A stretch of DNA of 64,000 nt from Chitinophaga terrae (ex Kim and Jung 2007) (GCF_900107795.1 NZ_FNRL01000004.1:1-64000); one strand, 5' to 3'. Positions 23,619 to 33,442 are shown, counted from the first letter of the stretch. Numbers and translations: made by a program. Notes: generated from the letters alone by a model not told the origin.

Positions 23619-23813
23619 CACGCAGAGCTTTTCACGCAGAGAGGCATAAGAAGCAAAGAAGCATAAGATATTTTTTTAAGAAAATAAGAAAGCAAAGAAG
23701 TAAGATTACAACACAATCTTCTTTCTTTGCTTTCTTAATATTCCCTCTGGTCAAAAATTCTTATGCTTCTTTGCTTCTTATGCCTCTCTGCGTGAAAAGC
23801 TCTGCGTGAAAAA
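23614..23813. repeat. Long inverted repeat (perfect 54 bp arms) with nested second palindrome
   Basis: Left arm 23614-23667 is an exact reverse complement of right arm 23760-23813 (54 bp, checked base by base; the arm includes CACGCAGAG and AGAGGCATAAG). Inside the loop, 23686-23707 and 23715-23736 form a second inverted repeat of 22 bp with two mismatches. Further partial copies of the CTGCGTGAAA motif follow at about 23821-23832 and 23838-23848. No coding potential. The element fills the gap between the ribosomal operon terminator and ftsY. Similar 'CTCTGCGTGAAA' palindromes occur as dispersed intergenic repeats in many environmental bacteria. Confidence 0.9.
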
Positions 23814-23887
23814 CAGCCCCCTGCGTGAAATTGCTACTTTGCGTGAAAGGACGTATTTTAGCGGCTTATTAAGTGCAAAATTCAATT

Positions 23888-24850
23888 ATGAGCTTTTTCA
23901 ACAAACTATTTTCCAGGGAAAAGAAAGAAAATCTGGACCAGGGCTTACAAAAGACAAAAGAAAGTTTCCTGAGCAAAATAGGCCGAGCTATCGCCGGTAA
24001 GTCGACCGTCGATACAGAAGTGCTCGATAACCTCGAAGAAGCTTTGATTTCGGCAGATGTAGGAGTAGATACTACCGTAAAGATCATAGACCGTATCGAG
24101 AAACGAGTTGCTAAGGATAAATATTTGGGGACCAGCGAGTTAAACAAGTTGTTGCAAGAAGAAATTGCCGCCTTGCTGGTGGAAGCCCCCGATAGCGGAT
24201 ACCGCGATTTTGATGTACCCGCAGGTAAAAAACCTTACGTCATCATGGTAGTAGGCGTTAACGGCGTAGGTAAAACCACCACCATCGGGAAACTGGCCTA
24301 TAACTTTAAAAAAGCAGGAAAATCGGTTATGCTGGGCGCTGCCGATACTTTCCGCGCCGCCGCAGTAGACCAGCTGACCATCTGGAGCGAAAGAGCAGGA
24401 GTGCCCATCGTTAAACAACAAATGGGCTCCGATCCCGGCGCCGTAGCTTTCGATACCGTTCAAAGCGGAGCAGCCAAAGATGTGGATGTAATTATTATTG
24501 ATACCGCCGGACGTTTGCATAACAAACTGCACCTGATGGACGAATTGGGCAAGATCAAAAGAGTAATGAAAAAGGTGATCCCCGACGCTCCGCATGAAGT
24601 ATTGCTGGTGCTGGACGGATCAACCGGTCAGAACGCCGTGGAACAGGCTAAACAGTTTACTGCTACTACCGAGGTGACCGCTCTTGCCATCACCAAATTA
24701 GACGGTACCGCCAAAGGCGGGGTAGTGCTGGCCATCGCCAACCAGTTCCAGATCCCTGTAAAATATATCGGGATAGGAGAGAAAATGGAAGATTTACAAG
24801 TGTTTAATAAAGAAGCTTTCGTAGAATCTTTGTTTAGTGTAAATTCCTGA
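23888..24850 (+). CDS. ftsY: Signal recognition particle receptor FtsY
   Basis: GTPase that docks the SRP-ribosome complex at the membrane. 320 residues from ATG 23888 ([14 protein letters not shown]); a candidate start five codons upstream (23873) is less typical. The N domain helices occupy about 30-115, then the G domain: P-loop GVNGVGKTT (123-131), [15 protein letters not shown]. The acidic A domain found in E. coli is absent, as is normal in this phylum. It follows the ribosomal genes but lies behind their terminator and the inverted repeat, so it probably has its own promoter. Ends at a good hairpin. Confidence 0.95.
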   Translation: MSFFNKLFSREKKENLDQGLQKTKESFLSKIGRAIAGKSTVDTEVLDNLEEALISADVGVDTTVKIIDRIEKRVAKDKYLGTSELNKLLQEEIAALLVEAPDSGYRDFDVPAGKKPYVIMVVGVNGVGKTTTIGKLAYNFKKAGKSVMLGAADTFRAAAVDQLTIWSERAGVPIVKQQMGSDPGAVAFDTVQSGAAKDVDVIIIDTAGRLHNKLHLMDELGKIKRVMKKVIPDAPHEVLLVLDGSTGQNAVEQAKQFTATTEVTALAITKLDGTAKGGVVLAIANQFQIPVKYIGIGEKMEDLQVFNKEAFVESLFSVNS

Positions 24851-24930
24851 TTATTATTTATTTACAGTAGTCCGTTTGAAATTTAAATTGAAGTGTATTT
24901 AAAGTTTTACTTTAAATAATATACTGGATA

Positions 24931-24960
24931 CCGGGTTCCTCCATTGGAACCCGGATCTTT
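24931..24960 (+). terminator. Terminator of ftsY
   Basis: CCGGGTTCC, loop TCCATT, GGAACCCGG, followed by ATCTTT, with flanking GAT/ATC extending the stem. Confidence 0.78.
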
Positions 24961-25075
24961 CTGTCAACATTCACCACGTTTCTTTGTTCCTTATAAATTA
25001 TTATAATCACTGCATTATTTTTTACATTTGAATAATTGTACCCTTTTTGTATCCTTTTAACCAATTCGTTAATTT

Positions 25076-25957
25076 ATGATAGTACAGCATATAGACCGAG
25101 TTGAAGAGATTACACCAGAAGAGTTTAAAAAGAAGTATTACATCCCCAGAAAACCGGTAATTATTTCAGCAAAAGGCCTCAGCAAAAATTGGCCGGCTTA
25201 CGAAAAGTGGACATGGGACTATTTCAAATCAATTGTAGGTGATAAAACCGTAGGGGTTTACAACAACGAACGGGCCGGCGCTAAAACGCTGGTGAACGGG
25301 GCAGATGATTATATTACATTTGGAGAGTACCTGGATATGGTACAGGCCGGACCTGTAGCCCTCCGTATCTTCCTGTTTAACATCTTCCAGCATGCTCCTC
25401 AACTGGTCAATGATTTTACCTGGCCGGACGCCTATGCAAAAGGATTACTGAAAAAGTATCCGATGCTGTTTGTGGGAGGCGCAGGATCGGTAGCGCATAT
25501 GCACTACGACATTGATATGAGCCACATCTTTCACACCCAGTTCATAGGCCGAAAACGGGTGTTGCTGTTAGAAAACAACCAGTCGCCCTACATCTACCGC
25601 ATGCCATTTACAGTAGAGAGCGCTGCTAACTTCGTAAACTGGAGCGAGCACCTGGATACCCAGCAATTTCCCGCCCTGGAACATGCAAAAGCCTATACTG
25701 CCATCCTCGAACACGGCGATACCATGTTTATGCCCGGCGGTTACTGGCATCATATGGAATACATGGACGGAGGTTTCGCTATGAGCCTGAGAGCCCTGGA
25801 CCCTTCCCTGGCAGGAAAACTGAACGGATTGTACCATATTGTAGGTCTTCGGGGTATGAATAACCTGATGATCAAAATGGCGCCTGAATGGTGGTATCAC
25901 TATAAGAGAAAAGTGGCCCGGCAAAGAGCAGAGAAAGCGCTGGCCCGCCTTAAATAA
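25076..25957 (+). CDS. JmjC-like cupin (2-oxoglutarate/Fe) protein
   Basis: 293 residues with a double-stranded beta-helix core. Candidate iron ligands: H143 and D145 in AHMHYDID, and H225 or H226 in GGYWHHMEY, which follow the HxD...H pattern of JmjC-like dioxygenases. These bacterial cupin-like proteins are thought to hydroxylate protein or other substrates, but no substrate is known here. An N-terminal helical stretch (FKKKYYIPRKPVIISAKGLS) opens the fold. Monocistronic, between ftsY and rimO, with a hairpin after the stop. Confidence 0.8.
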   Translation: MIVQHIDRVEEITPEEFKKKYYIPRKPVIISAKGLSKNWPAYEKWTWDYFKSIVGDKTVGVYNNERAGAKTLVNGADDYITFGEYLDMVQAGPVALRIFLFNIFQHAPQLVNDFTWPDAYAKGLLKKYPMLFVGGAGSVAHMHYDIDMSHIFHTQFIGRKRVLLLENNQSPYIYRMPFTVESAANFVNWSEHLDTQQFPALEHAKAYTAILEHGDTMFMPGGYWHHMEYMDGGFAMSLRALDPSLAGKLNGLYHIVGLRGMNNLMIKMAPEWWYHYKRKVARQRAEKALARLK

Positions 25958-26000
25958 ATTTTATGCTAAGTGGCTGCAACTTAGTCACTTAGCATAAATT
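25957..26000 (+). terminator. Hairpin after the JmjC-like gene
   Basis: TTATGCTAAGTG (25961-25972) pairs perfectly with CACTTAGCATAA (25986-25997), loop of 13 nt, with A/T on both sides but no strong T-run. Likely a terminator or a processing hairpin. Confidence 0.55.
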
Positions 26001-26022
26001 TCTAATTATCAATTCTTTTCGC

Positions 26023-26030
26023 TACCTTTG
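26023..26030 (+). promoter_or_regulatory. -7 box (TACCTTTG) upstream of rimO
   Basis: TACCTTTG matches TAnnTTTG exactly and is followed by GC. No clear TTTG lies at the -33 position. The rimO coding region begins some 90-140 bp downstream. Confidence 0.5.
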
Positions 26031-26166
26031 CACCTTCCTTATTTCAACCCCCACTAAGACTCAAGTCACATACAGTAAGTCTGCTGTAAAAATTTACAAT
26101 CAGTGTCTGGGTGTCTTCGTGGCGGTAGCAGTTCAGGAGGTTGAACTGCCGTTAAAAACATTACGC

Positions 26167-27474
26167 TTGAAGACAAAAACTTTAAAGAAAGACAAGGTTA
26201 ATATTATTACGCTTGGTTGTTCCAAAAACATGGTAGATTCAGAAGTATTAAGCGGCCAGCTTAAAGCTAATGAAATCGACGTCGTACACGAAAGTACCAA
26301 ACGCGACCATAACATCGTGGTAGTGAACACCTGCGGATTTATTGACAAGGCCAAAGAAGAATCGATCAACACAATTTTAGAACAGGTAGAATTAAAGCAA
26401 CGCGGCAAACTGGATAAAGTTTATGTAACAGGGTGTTTGAGCGAAAGGTACCGGGGAGACCTGGAATCTGAGATAGCAGGAGTGGACGCATGGTTTGGAA
26501 CCATGGAGTTACCCCTGATATTAAAGAAATTCGACGCTGATTATAAAGCAGAACTGGTAGGTGAAAGACTTTTGAGCACTCCTTCCCATTATGCTTATTT
26601 AAAGATCGCTGAAGGTTGTAACAGGACCTGTTCTTTCTGCGCTATCCCCCTGATGAGGGGTGGCCACGTTTCCAAACCAATAGAAGAACTGGTGAAGGAA
26701 GCAGAAAAACTGGTAAAATTCGGTGTGAAAGAGATTATGCTCATCGCACAGGAACTAACCTATTACGGCCTGGATCTCTATAAAAAACGCCGCCTGGGCG
26801 ACCTGATGAGCGCACTCGCCAAAGTTGAAGGATTAGAATGGATTCGTTTACATTACGCTTACCCAACCAAGTTCCCTATGGAAATCCTGGATGTAATGAA
26901 CGAACACCAGAACATCTGCAAATACATCGATATGCCTTTACAACATGCCTCCAATGCCATGTTGAAAGCTATGAAACGTCAGATCACCCGCGAAGAGATC
27001 GAAGATCTCGTACATGCTATCCGCGAAAAAGTTCCGGGTATCTGCTTGCGTACTACCCTTATTGCCGGCTTCCCTGGCGAAACAGAAGACGATGTAGAAG
27101 AGTTGAAAGGCTTCCTCGAAAGAATGCGTTTCGATCGTGTTGGCGTATTTACCTACAGCCATGAAGAAGGAACCAGCGCCTACGAACTGGAAGATAACAT
27201 CCCTGCAGAAGAGAAGGAAAGAAGAGCCCAGGAAATAATGGAAGTACAGCAGGAAATATCCCTGGAAAAAAACCAGGAAAAAGTAGGTAAGATCTTTAAA
27301 GTAATTGTCGATAAAAAAGAAGCAGGACGATACCTTGCCCGCACAGAATTCGATTCCGTGGAGGTAGACAATGAAGTGATCATCAATACCAGCAAACGCC
27401 TTAAACCCGGCGATTTCGTACAGGTAAAGATCACCAAAGCATTCGACTACGACCTCGAAGGCGAATTGGTATAA
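26167..27474 (+). CDS. rimO: Ribosomal protein S12 methylthiotransferase RimO
   Basis: Radical SAM enzyme that adds a methylthio group to Asp of ribosomal protein S12. 435 residues if it starts at TTG 26167 (MKTKTLKKDKVNIITLGCSK), which matches the beginning I expect for related proteins; the open frame extends to GTG 26119 with 16 residues that look unconserved, and no ATG is available, so the start is uncertain. N-terminal UPF0004 domain has C18 and two further cysteines (NTCGF, VTGCLSE). The radical SAM cluster is C151-x3-C155-x2-C158. The C-terminal TRAM domain (about 370-435) binds RNA. Confidence 0.92.
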   Translation: MKTKTLKKDKVNIITLGCSKNMVDSEVLSGQLKANEIDVVHESTKRDHNIVVVNTCGFIDKAKEESINTILEQVELKQRGKLDKVYVTGCLSERYRGDLESEIAGVDAWFGTMELPLILKKFDADYKAELVGERLLSTPSHYAYLKIAEGCNRTCSFCAIPLMRGGHVSKPIEELVKEAEKLVKFGVKEIMLIAQELTYYGLDLYKKRRLGDLMSALAKVEGLEWIRLHYAYPTKFPMEILDVMNEHQNICKYIDMPLQHASNAMLKAMKRQITREEIEDLVHAIREKVPGICLRTTLIAGFPGETEDDVEELKGFLERMRFDRVGVFTYSHEEGTSAYELEDNIPAEEKERRAQEIMEVQQEISLEKNQEKVGKIFKVIVDKKEAGRYLARTEFDSVEVDNEVIINTSKRLKPGDFVQVKITKAFDYDLEGELV

Positions 27475-27611
27475 TCATAATCGCAAACAACGATTATCGG
27501 CCAGGGTATATGTATGCCGGCCTCTTGTCAAACAAACAAATTTCTAACAGCCGATAGCAAAATGCTAAAAGCTTTTTACGGCTCCCGACGGAGCCTGATC
27601 AATGCAAATCA

Positions 27612-29381
27612 ATGACAACATTTGAATCTTTAGGCTTACAAGAGCCTATTTTGAAGGGGATCACAGACCTTGGCTTCGTTTCCCCAACTCCCATCCAGGA
27701 GCAAGCTATACCGGTATTATTAGGTGGAGACCGCGACTTCGTTGGTCTGGCCCAGACGGGCACCGGTAAAACTGCTGCATTTGGCCTGCCTTTATTGCAA
27801 CAACTTGACCTGAAACTGAACAAAGTACAGGGATTGGTGCTTTGCCCAACCCGCGAACTGTGCTTACAGATCACGAACGATCTTAAAAACTTCAGCAAAC
27901 ACCTTGGCGACGTTGGAATCGTAGCCGTTTACGGCGGATCCAGCATCGTTCAACAGCTCAGAGAGTTGAAAAGAGGTACTCATATCGTAGTAGCTACCCC
28001 TGGTCGATTACTCGATATCATCGACCGCGGTGCTATCAATTTTGAAAACGTACGTTACGTAGTGCTGGATGAAGCAGACGAAATGCTGAACATGGGATTC
28101 CAGGAAGATATCAACAATATCCTCTCCAACACCCCCGACACTAAAACTACCTGGTTGTTCTCCGCTACCATGCCGCAGGAAGTTCGCCGGATCGCCAAAA
28201 AATACATGGAAGATCCGTTTGAACTAACCGTTGGTACTAAAAACAGCGGAAACGTTAATATAGAACACGAATACTATGTAGTGCGCCCGCGCGATAAATA
28301 CGCCGCACTTAAAAGGATCGTGGATTATAACCCGGAAATATTCGGTATCATCTTTACCCGTACCAAGATCGAATCCCAGGAAATCGCTGAATCCCTGATC
28401 AAAGACGGTTATAATGCCGATGCATTACACGGCGACCTTACCCAGCAACAACGCGATAAAGTAATGAAACGCTTCCGCGAAAGAGCGTTGCAGGTACTCG
28501 TGGCTACAGACGTTGCCGCAAGAGGTATCGACGTAGACAACGTTACGCACGTTATCAACTACGACTTGCCCGATGACGTAGAAAACTACACTCACCGTAG
28601 CGGCCGTACCGGTAGGGCCGGTAAATCCGGTATCTCCATCGCTATCATCAGCAGCAGGGATATAGGAAAGATCCGCCAGATCGAAAGAGTGATACAGAAG
28701 AAATTCGTAAAGGCAGAAGTGCCGGACGGATTCGCAGTATGCGAAAAACAACTTTTCGGACTCGTACACAAAGTGCATAACGTAGCCGTAAACGAAGAAC
28801 AGATCGCCCCATACATGGAACGTATCAACGAAGAATTTGCAGAAATGTCAAAAGAAGAGTTGATCAAACGTTTCGCTTCCCTGGAATTCAACCAGTTCCT
28901 GGAATACTACCAGGATGCGCCGGATCTGAATATGAAGGAAGACAGGAAGTTCGGTGAAGACCGTGGCCTCCGCCGGAACGATGGCAGGTTTACCCGCCTC
29001 TTCATCAACCTGGGTTCTGTAGATGATTTCAACCGTGGCGATATGCTTCGCTACCTGTGCGACAACACCGGCATCCGCGGCAATAAGATCGGACGTATAG
29101 ACCTGAAAGGCGTATACTCTTTCTTCGAAGTAGAGAACGACGAAGTATCGAAAGTGACAGAAGCGTTCAAGAAAGTGGAATACAACGGCCGCAGCGTAAG
29201 GATAGAAATGTCCCAGGACAGCGACAGAAGACCACGTACCGGTGGCGACAGAGGTCCACGTTCCGGTGATGGCGGTCCTCGTAAAAGAAGCTGGAGCAGC
29301 GAAGGTGGCAGCCGTCCGGGCGCCAGCCGCGAAAGATCCTTTGGTGGCGGAAGCAAACCTCCATACAAGAAGAAATACTAA
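27612..29381 (+). CDS. DEAD-box RNA helicase with DbpA RNA-binding domain
   Basis: 589 residues. Helicase core: Q motif (PTPIQEQAIP, 26-35), Walker A AQTGTGKT (47-54), DEAD box 152-155, SAT, then HRSGRTGRAG. After the core comes a C-terminal domain (about 480-550) with the fold of DbpA/CsdA RNA-recognition domains (FTRLFINLGSVDDFNRGDMLR), followed by an Arg/Gly/Ser-rich tail (about 550-589) that is typical of cold-shock helicases. Role: unwinding structured RNA in ribosome assembly or mRNA decay. Own terminator. Closest E. coli analogue is CsdA/DeaD; exact name left open. Confidence 0.93.
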   Translation: MTTFESLGLQEPILKGITDLGFVSPTPIQEQAIPVLLGGDRDFVGLAQTGTGKTAAFGLPLLQQLDLKLNKVQGLVLCPTRELCLQITNDLKNFSKHLGDVGIVAVYGGSSIVQQLRELKRGTHIVVATPGRLLDIIDRGAINFENVRYVVLDEADEMLNMGFQEDINNILSNTPDTKTTWLFSATMPQEVRRIAKKYMEDPFELTVGTKNSGNVNIEHEYYVVRPRDKYAALKRIVDYNPEIFGIIFTRTKIESQEIAESLIKDGYNADALHGDLTQQQRDKVMKRFRERALQVLVATDVAARGIDVDNVTHVINYDLPDDVENYTHRSGRTGRAGKSGISIAIISSRDIGKIRQIERVIQKKFVKAEVPDGFAVCEKQLFGLVHKVHNVAVNEEQIAPYMERINEEFAEMSKEELIKRFASLEFNQFLEYYQDAPDLNMKEDRKFGEDRGLRRNDGRFTRLFINLGSVDDFNRGDMLRYLCDNTGIRGNKIGRIDLKGVYSFFEVENDEVSKVTEAFKKVEYNGRSVRIEMSQDSDRRPRTGGDRGPRSGDGGPRKRSWSSEGGSRPGASRERSFGGGSKPPYKKKY

Positions 29382-29428
29382 TAACGCCCCTGGAAGCCAG
29401 GGCTTTCCCAAGGGACATAAATAACCTG

Positions 29429-29463
29429 AAAGCGAAGATTATTCATTTAATCTTCGCTTTTTT
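29429..29463 (+). terminator. Terminator of the DEAD-box helicase gene
   Basis: AAGCGAAGATTA, loop TTCATT, TAATCTTCGCTTTTTT: 12 bp stem with a T-run. Confidence 0.88.
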
Positions 29464-29581
29464 ATTACTACTCTATCTCTGGCACCGTTAATGCTACTGG
29501 TATCTCTAAAAAAACTTGTGATTTTGCAAGAAATTTAAACTATATTGTTTTATCCGACACCCTAATTCACACACGTTATTT

Positions 29582-31519
29582 ATGACAGCAGCTACCAATA
29601 ATGCCTCACAGTATGTAGAGTCCTATACGCTATTCTCGCCTACTGATATTACCCTGTTCCAGGCCGGTTCACATTATCGCCTGTACGAAAAGTTCGGGGC
29701 CCATCCGCTGGAGGTAGAAGGGGCAAAAGGAACCTATTTCGCAGTATGGGCGCCTGATGCAGCTTTCGTATCGGTGATCGGGGATTTTAACGGTTGGGAC
29801 CATTACAGTCATACCCTGTACCCGCGCTGGGACCACTCAGGTATTTGGGAAGGATTTGTACCCGGCGTACATGCAGGACAGTTATACAAATATTTTATAC
29901 GCTCCAACAGCGGGGAAGAACTGATCAAAGGAGATCCTTACGCCAATTACTGGGAAGTAAGGCCCAAGACGGCTTCCATCGTCAGCTCCCTGGATTACGA
30001 ATGGGACGATGAAAAATGGATGCAGGGCCGCAAAGAACATAACGGCCTTGATCGCCCGTTCAGCGTCTATGAAGTACACCTGGGTTCCTGGCGCAAGCCG
30101 AACCCGGAGAACCCGGAGAGCGTTTACACCTACCAGGAGATGGCGGAAATGCTGGTGCCTTACGTAAAAGAAATGGGCTTCACCCACGTAGAGCTGATGC
30201 CGGTGATGGAGCATCCTTTCGATGGCTCCTGGGGATACCAGATCACGGGCTATTTTGCGCCCACTTCCAGGTACGGCACCCCGCAGGATTTCATGGAAAT
30301 GGTGGAAGCATTCCATCTTGCAGGCATCGGCGTGATACTCGACTGGGTGCCTTCGCACTTCCCGTACGACGGGCATGGGCTTTATCGTTTCGATGGGTCG
30401 CATGTTTATGAATATGCGGATATGCGCAAAGGATTTCATCCCGACTGGAACAGCTATATTTTCAACTATGCGCGGAATGAGGTTCGCTCGTTCCTGCTCA
30501 GCAACGCCGTTTTCTGGCTGGATAAATTTCATGCGGATGGATTGAGGGTAGATGCCATCGCCTCTATGATCCACCTGAACTACTCCCGGCAGAAAGGCGC
30601 CTGGGAGCCCAATGAACACGGGGGAATCGAAAACCTGGAAGCCATCAGTTTCCTGAAGAAGCTGAATGAAACGGTGTATGCCCTTTACCCGGATGTTCAG
30701 ACAATCGCCGAAGATTCGACCAGTCATTACGGTGTTTCCCGTCCCACTTTCCTGGGAGGATTAGGGTTTGGGATGAAGTGGATGATGGGATGGATGAATG
30801 ACACGCTGGATTATTTCAAAAAAGATCCCATCCACAGGAAATGGTACCAGAACGATATTACTTTCAGCCTGGTGTATGCGTTCAGCGAAAACTATATGCT
30901 GCCGTTGAGCCATGATGAGGTAGTGCACGGGAAATCGCCGCTGCTCTATAAAATGCCGGGCGACGACTGGCAGAAGTTTGCCAACCTGCGGTTGTTATAT
31001 GCCTATATGTTCACCCATCCGGGAACGAAGTTGTTGTTTATGGGAGATGAATTCGGGCAGACTTCCGAATGGAATTTCAGATCGCAGCTCGACTGGCATT
31101 TGCTGCAGCACAGCACCCATAAGGGTTTGAAGCTGCTGGTACAGGACCTGAACGCCATGTACCGCAATAATACTGCGTTGTACGACCTGCAGTTTGACCC
31201 TGCGGGTTTTGAGTGGATAACCGTCAACGATTACGACAATTGCGTATTAGCCTATACCCGTAAAGGGAAGCAACCCAACGATACATTATTGGTAGTATTG
31301 AATATGACGCCTGTTGCCAGGGAAAATTACCTGATAGGATTGCCTATAGCGGGTACCTGGGAAGAAGTTTTAAATACCGACGCCCCTCAGTATTACGGCA
31401 GCGGGGTCATAAATACCGGGCCGCAGAAAACCTACCCTCAAACCTATAACGGCCGGGAAAATACATTGGCACTGCGTTTGCCGCCTTTAGGAGCAACAAT
31501 TCTGAGATGGATTGAATAA
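29582..31519 (+). CDS. glgB: 1,4-alpha-glucan branching enzyme
   Basis: Forms alpha-1,6 branches in glycogen by moving alpha-1,4 chains. 645 residues: an N-terminal CBM48 domain (about 30-140, WAPDAAFVSVIGDFNGW), a GH13 barrel with nucleophile Asp324 in GLRVDAIASM and acid/base Glu377 in TIAEDST, then SHDEVVHGK and a C-terminal beta domain. No other glg gene is adjacent, but the alpha-glucosidase of GH31 lies 3.3 kb downstream on the other strand. Monocistronic. ATG start, no Shine-Dalgarno sequence. Confidence 0.95.
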   Translation: MTAATNNASQYVESYTLFSPTDITLFQAGSHYRLYEKFGAHPLEVEGAKGTYFAVWAPDAAFVSVIGDFNGWDHYSHTLYPRWDHSGIWEGFVPGVHAGQLYKYFIRSNSGEELIKGDPYANYWEVRPKTASIVSSLDYEWDDEKWMQGRKEHNGLDRPFSVYEVHLGSWRKPNPENPESVYTYQEMAEMLVPYVKEMGFTHVELMPVMEHPFDGSWGYQITGYFAPTSRYGTPQDFMEMVEAFHLAGIGVILDWVPSHFPYDGHGLYRFDGSHVYEYADMRKGFHPDWNSYIFNYARNEVRSFLLSNAVFWLDKFHADGLRVDAIASMIHLNYSRQKGAWEPNEHGGIENLEAISFLKKLNETVYALYPDVQTIAEDSTSHYGVSRPTFLGGLGFGMKWMMGWMNDTLDYFKKDPIHRKWYQNDITFSLVYAFSENYMLPLSHDEVVHGKSPLLYKMPGDDWQKFANLRLLYAYMFTHPGTKLLFMGDEFGQTSEWNFRSQLDWHLLQHSTHKGLKLLVQDLNAMYRNNTALYDLQFDPAGFEWITVNDYDNCVLAYTRKGKQPNDTLLVVLNMTPVARENYLIGLPIAGTWEEVLNTDAPQYYGSGVINTGPQKTYPQTYNGRENTLALRLPPLGATILRWIE

Positions 31520-31678
31520 TGGGATTTTTCAGACACATCAATTAAACTATTTTGACATCAGCCAGTCTATGAACAGACGCTAGCGCGATTGCAATATTCG
31601 ACAGGAGAACAGCGTTTTTTACCAATAATCTATTTTTCAACCAGACCAGATATCATAAAATTTTAAAACCATTTTTTT

Positions 31679-32578
31679 ATGAAAAACGTTCTCCGTAAAT
31701 CGGCGACTGTTATTGCTATGTCAGTAGTCGCCGTGCTGTTGATGATGGAGGCCTGTAAGAAAGACGGTTCTGCATCTCCGGAACCCCTCCCCGCAAACAA
31801 ACAAAAAGTAAACATCTACCTTTCTGACGATCCTGGCTATTTCGACAAAGTACTTCTTGACATCCGCAAAGTGGAGGTACTGGTGGATACCTGCGGAGGA
31901 AAAGATGATGAAAACTGGCAGGACAGGGATCGTTGCTGGTGGGACGAAGACCATGCCCGCGAGCAAAAAGACACCTGCGAGCTTTGGGATTCGCTTGGCA
32001 TTAAAGCCGGGGTGTACGACCTGCTGACATTGAGGAATGGCGCAGATACCCTGCTGGCTGGCGGCACGGTTGCCAAAGGTACAATGAAGCGTATCCGCAT
32101 TACGATTGGTACGCAAAACTCCCTTGTAAAAGATGGCGTTACCTATCCGTTGAAATCGATAGCCGGTCAATCCAGGATCGTGATACGGGTACGCCATACA
32201 GAATGGGACCAGCTGGATGCTGATAACCTGCAACTGTGGCTGGATTTTGATGTACAACGGTCTATCATCCGTGTTTGGAACAACCAGTTTATCCTGAAAC
32301 CATATATCAATGTGTTCACTATCCTGAAGATGGGTAGCATTTCAGGAAAGGTGACCCCTGCAGAAGCATTCCCTATTCTTTCCGTTTACAATAACAGTAA
32401 TGATACAGCTTATGCAATGCCATGGAGAAGTGGCGAGTATAAGGTACGTGGCCTGAAAGTGGGCGACTGGAGCGTGTTTGTGAACGCGTCTAACGGGTAT
32501 AAGGATACGACCATTAATGGCATTAAAGTTGAAAGAGGAAAAGATACCAAGATACCAGATATCAGACTCCATAAGTAG
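31679..32578 (+). CDS. DUF4382 lipoprotein
   Basis: 299 residues. The N-terminus MKNVLRKSATVIAMSVVAVL is followed by LMMEACKK, a lipobox (MEAC) with Cys26, so the protein is a lipoprotein. A charged stretch of about 90 residues (KDDENWQDRDRCWWDEDHA among them) precedes two beta-rich regions: DUF4382-like (about 40-200) and a carboxypeptidase-regulatory-like fold (about 220-299, SGKVTPAEAFPILSVYNN). Such proteins are surface or periplasmic and of unknown role. Own terminator follows. The 160 bp before it show no recognisable gene. Confidence 0.78.
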   Translation: MKNVLRKSATVIAMSVVAVLLMMEACKKDGSASPEPLPANKQKVNIYLSDDPGYFDKVLLDIRKVEVLVDTCGGKDDENWQDRDRCWWDEDHAREQKDTCELWDSLGIKAGVYDLLTLRNGADTLLAGGTVAKGTMKRIRITIGTQNSLVKDGVTYPLKSIAGQSRIVIRVRHTEWDQLDADNLQLWLDFDVQRSIIRVWNNQFILKPYINVFTILKMGSISGKVTPAEAFPILSVYNNSNDTAYAMPWRSGEYKVRGLKVGDWSVFVNASNGYKDTTINGIKVERGKDTKIPDIRLHK

Positions 32579-32594
32579 TTAACCTTGGCATAAA

Positions 32595-32633
32595 TAATAA
32601 CAGCCTCCTGGGAAACCGGAGGCTGTTGTTATT
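32595..32633 (+). terminator. Terminator after DUF4382 lipoprotein gene
   Basis: CAGCCTCC pairs with GGAGGCTG, extended by AATAA/TTATT flanks, and ends TTGTTATT. Confidence 0.7.
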
Positions 32634-32676
32634 TAAATATAATTAAAACGTTTAAATTGTGATCAAAGTAATAAAG

Positions 32677-33279
32677 ATGAAAGCATTATTATTGGCAGGA
32701 GGATTTTCCCTGATGTTGATCGGTTCTGTGGCAGCCCAGCAGTTAAAGGTGAACCAGCGGGATGCGCAGCAGCGCAAACAGGGGCCGTGGATAGAAGAAG
32801 TAGGGGAGATAAGGGGTGAACCGGGTTTTACCTGGGAGGGCACATATAAGAACGGGAGGAAGGAAGGGATATGGAGAAAGACTTCCCTGGCAGGCAACCT
32901 GATCGCAGAAGAAACCTATCATAACAATGTGCTGGACGGCTATTGCCGGTATTTTTTCCCTAACGGAAAGCTTGCCGAGGAAGGGGCATATATCGCAACG
33001 GAAATTGAAGGACAACGGGATACGATCATGGTAATAGATCCGGTCACTAACGTGGAAACGCCTACGGAGATCATCAGGAAAGGAAACTCTGTAAGAAATG
33101 GCGTATGGAAGATATTTGACGAGGAAACAGGCAAGATGGTGAAGCAGTATTTCAAACGTGGAGAAATTGTTACGCCGGAAGAGCTGGGCGATAGTACTGC
33201 GCCTGCTGAAGTGCCTGTGAAAAAAGCCCCTTTGCAGTTACCCCACGAAAATCAAGGCAAGTCAAAGAAAAGAGGTTAA
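32677..33279 (+). CDS. Exported YwqK/MORN-repeat protein
   Basis: 200 residues from ATG 32677; an upstream GTG at 32659 would add six residues in front of the signal peptide (MKALLLAGGFSLMLIGSVAA). The mature part contains three or four degenerate MORN/YwqK repeats of the type 'G-x-Y-K-N-G-x-x-x-G-x-W' (TYKNGRKEGIWRK, FPNGKLAEEGAY, RNGVWKIFDEETGK). YwqK-family proteins often accompany toxin systems, but nothing toxin-like is nearby here. C-terminal tail is lysine-rich. Followed by a long repeat-filled gap. Confidence 0.75.
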   Translation: MKALLLAGGFSLMLIGSVAAQQLKVNQRDAQQRKQGPWIEEVGEIRGEPGFTWEGTYKNGRKEGIWRKTSLAGNLIAEETYHNNVLDGYCRYFFPNGKLAEEGAYIATEIEGQRDTIMVIDPVTNVETPTEIIRKGNSVRNGVWKIFDEETGKMVKQYFKRGEIVTPEELGDSTAPAEVPVKKAPLQLPHENQGKSKKRG

Positions 33280-33442
33280 CCCCCGCACCCAAAAATGAAC
33301 AGGATTTAGGCAAAATGAACAAATAATATTTATCCATTTCCGCTTATTTTTATGTAAATTCATTGTGTAAACTTTTGACCCCGCGTTCCTATAGTTAACC
33401 GATTGAGTATTAATTCTCTAATTATCTTTAATTTGTTTTATC

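Noticed and set aside
29882-30727. 281-codon frame opposite glgB
   Set aside because: Antisense shadow; glgB is unmistakable and no domain is found in the opposite frame.
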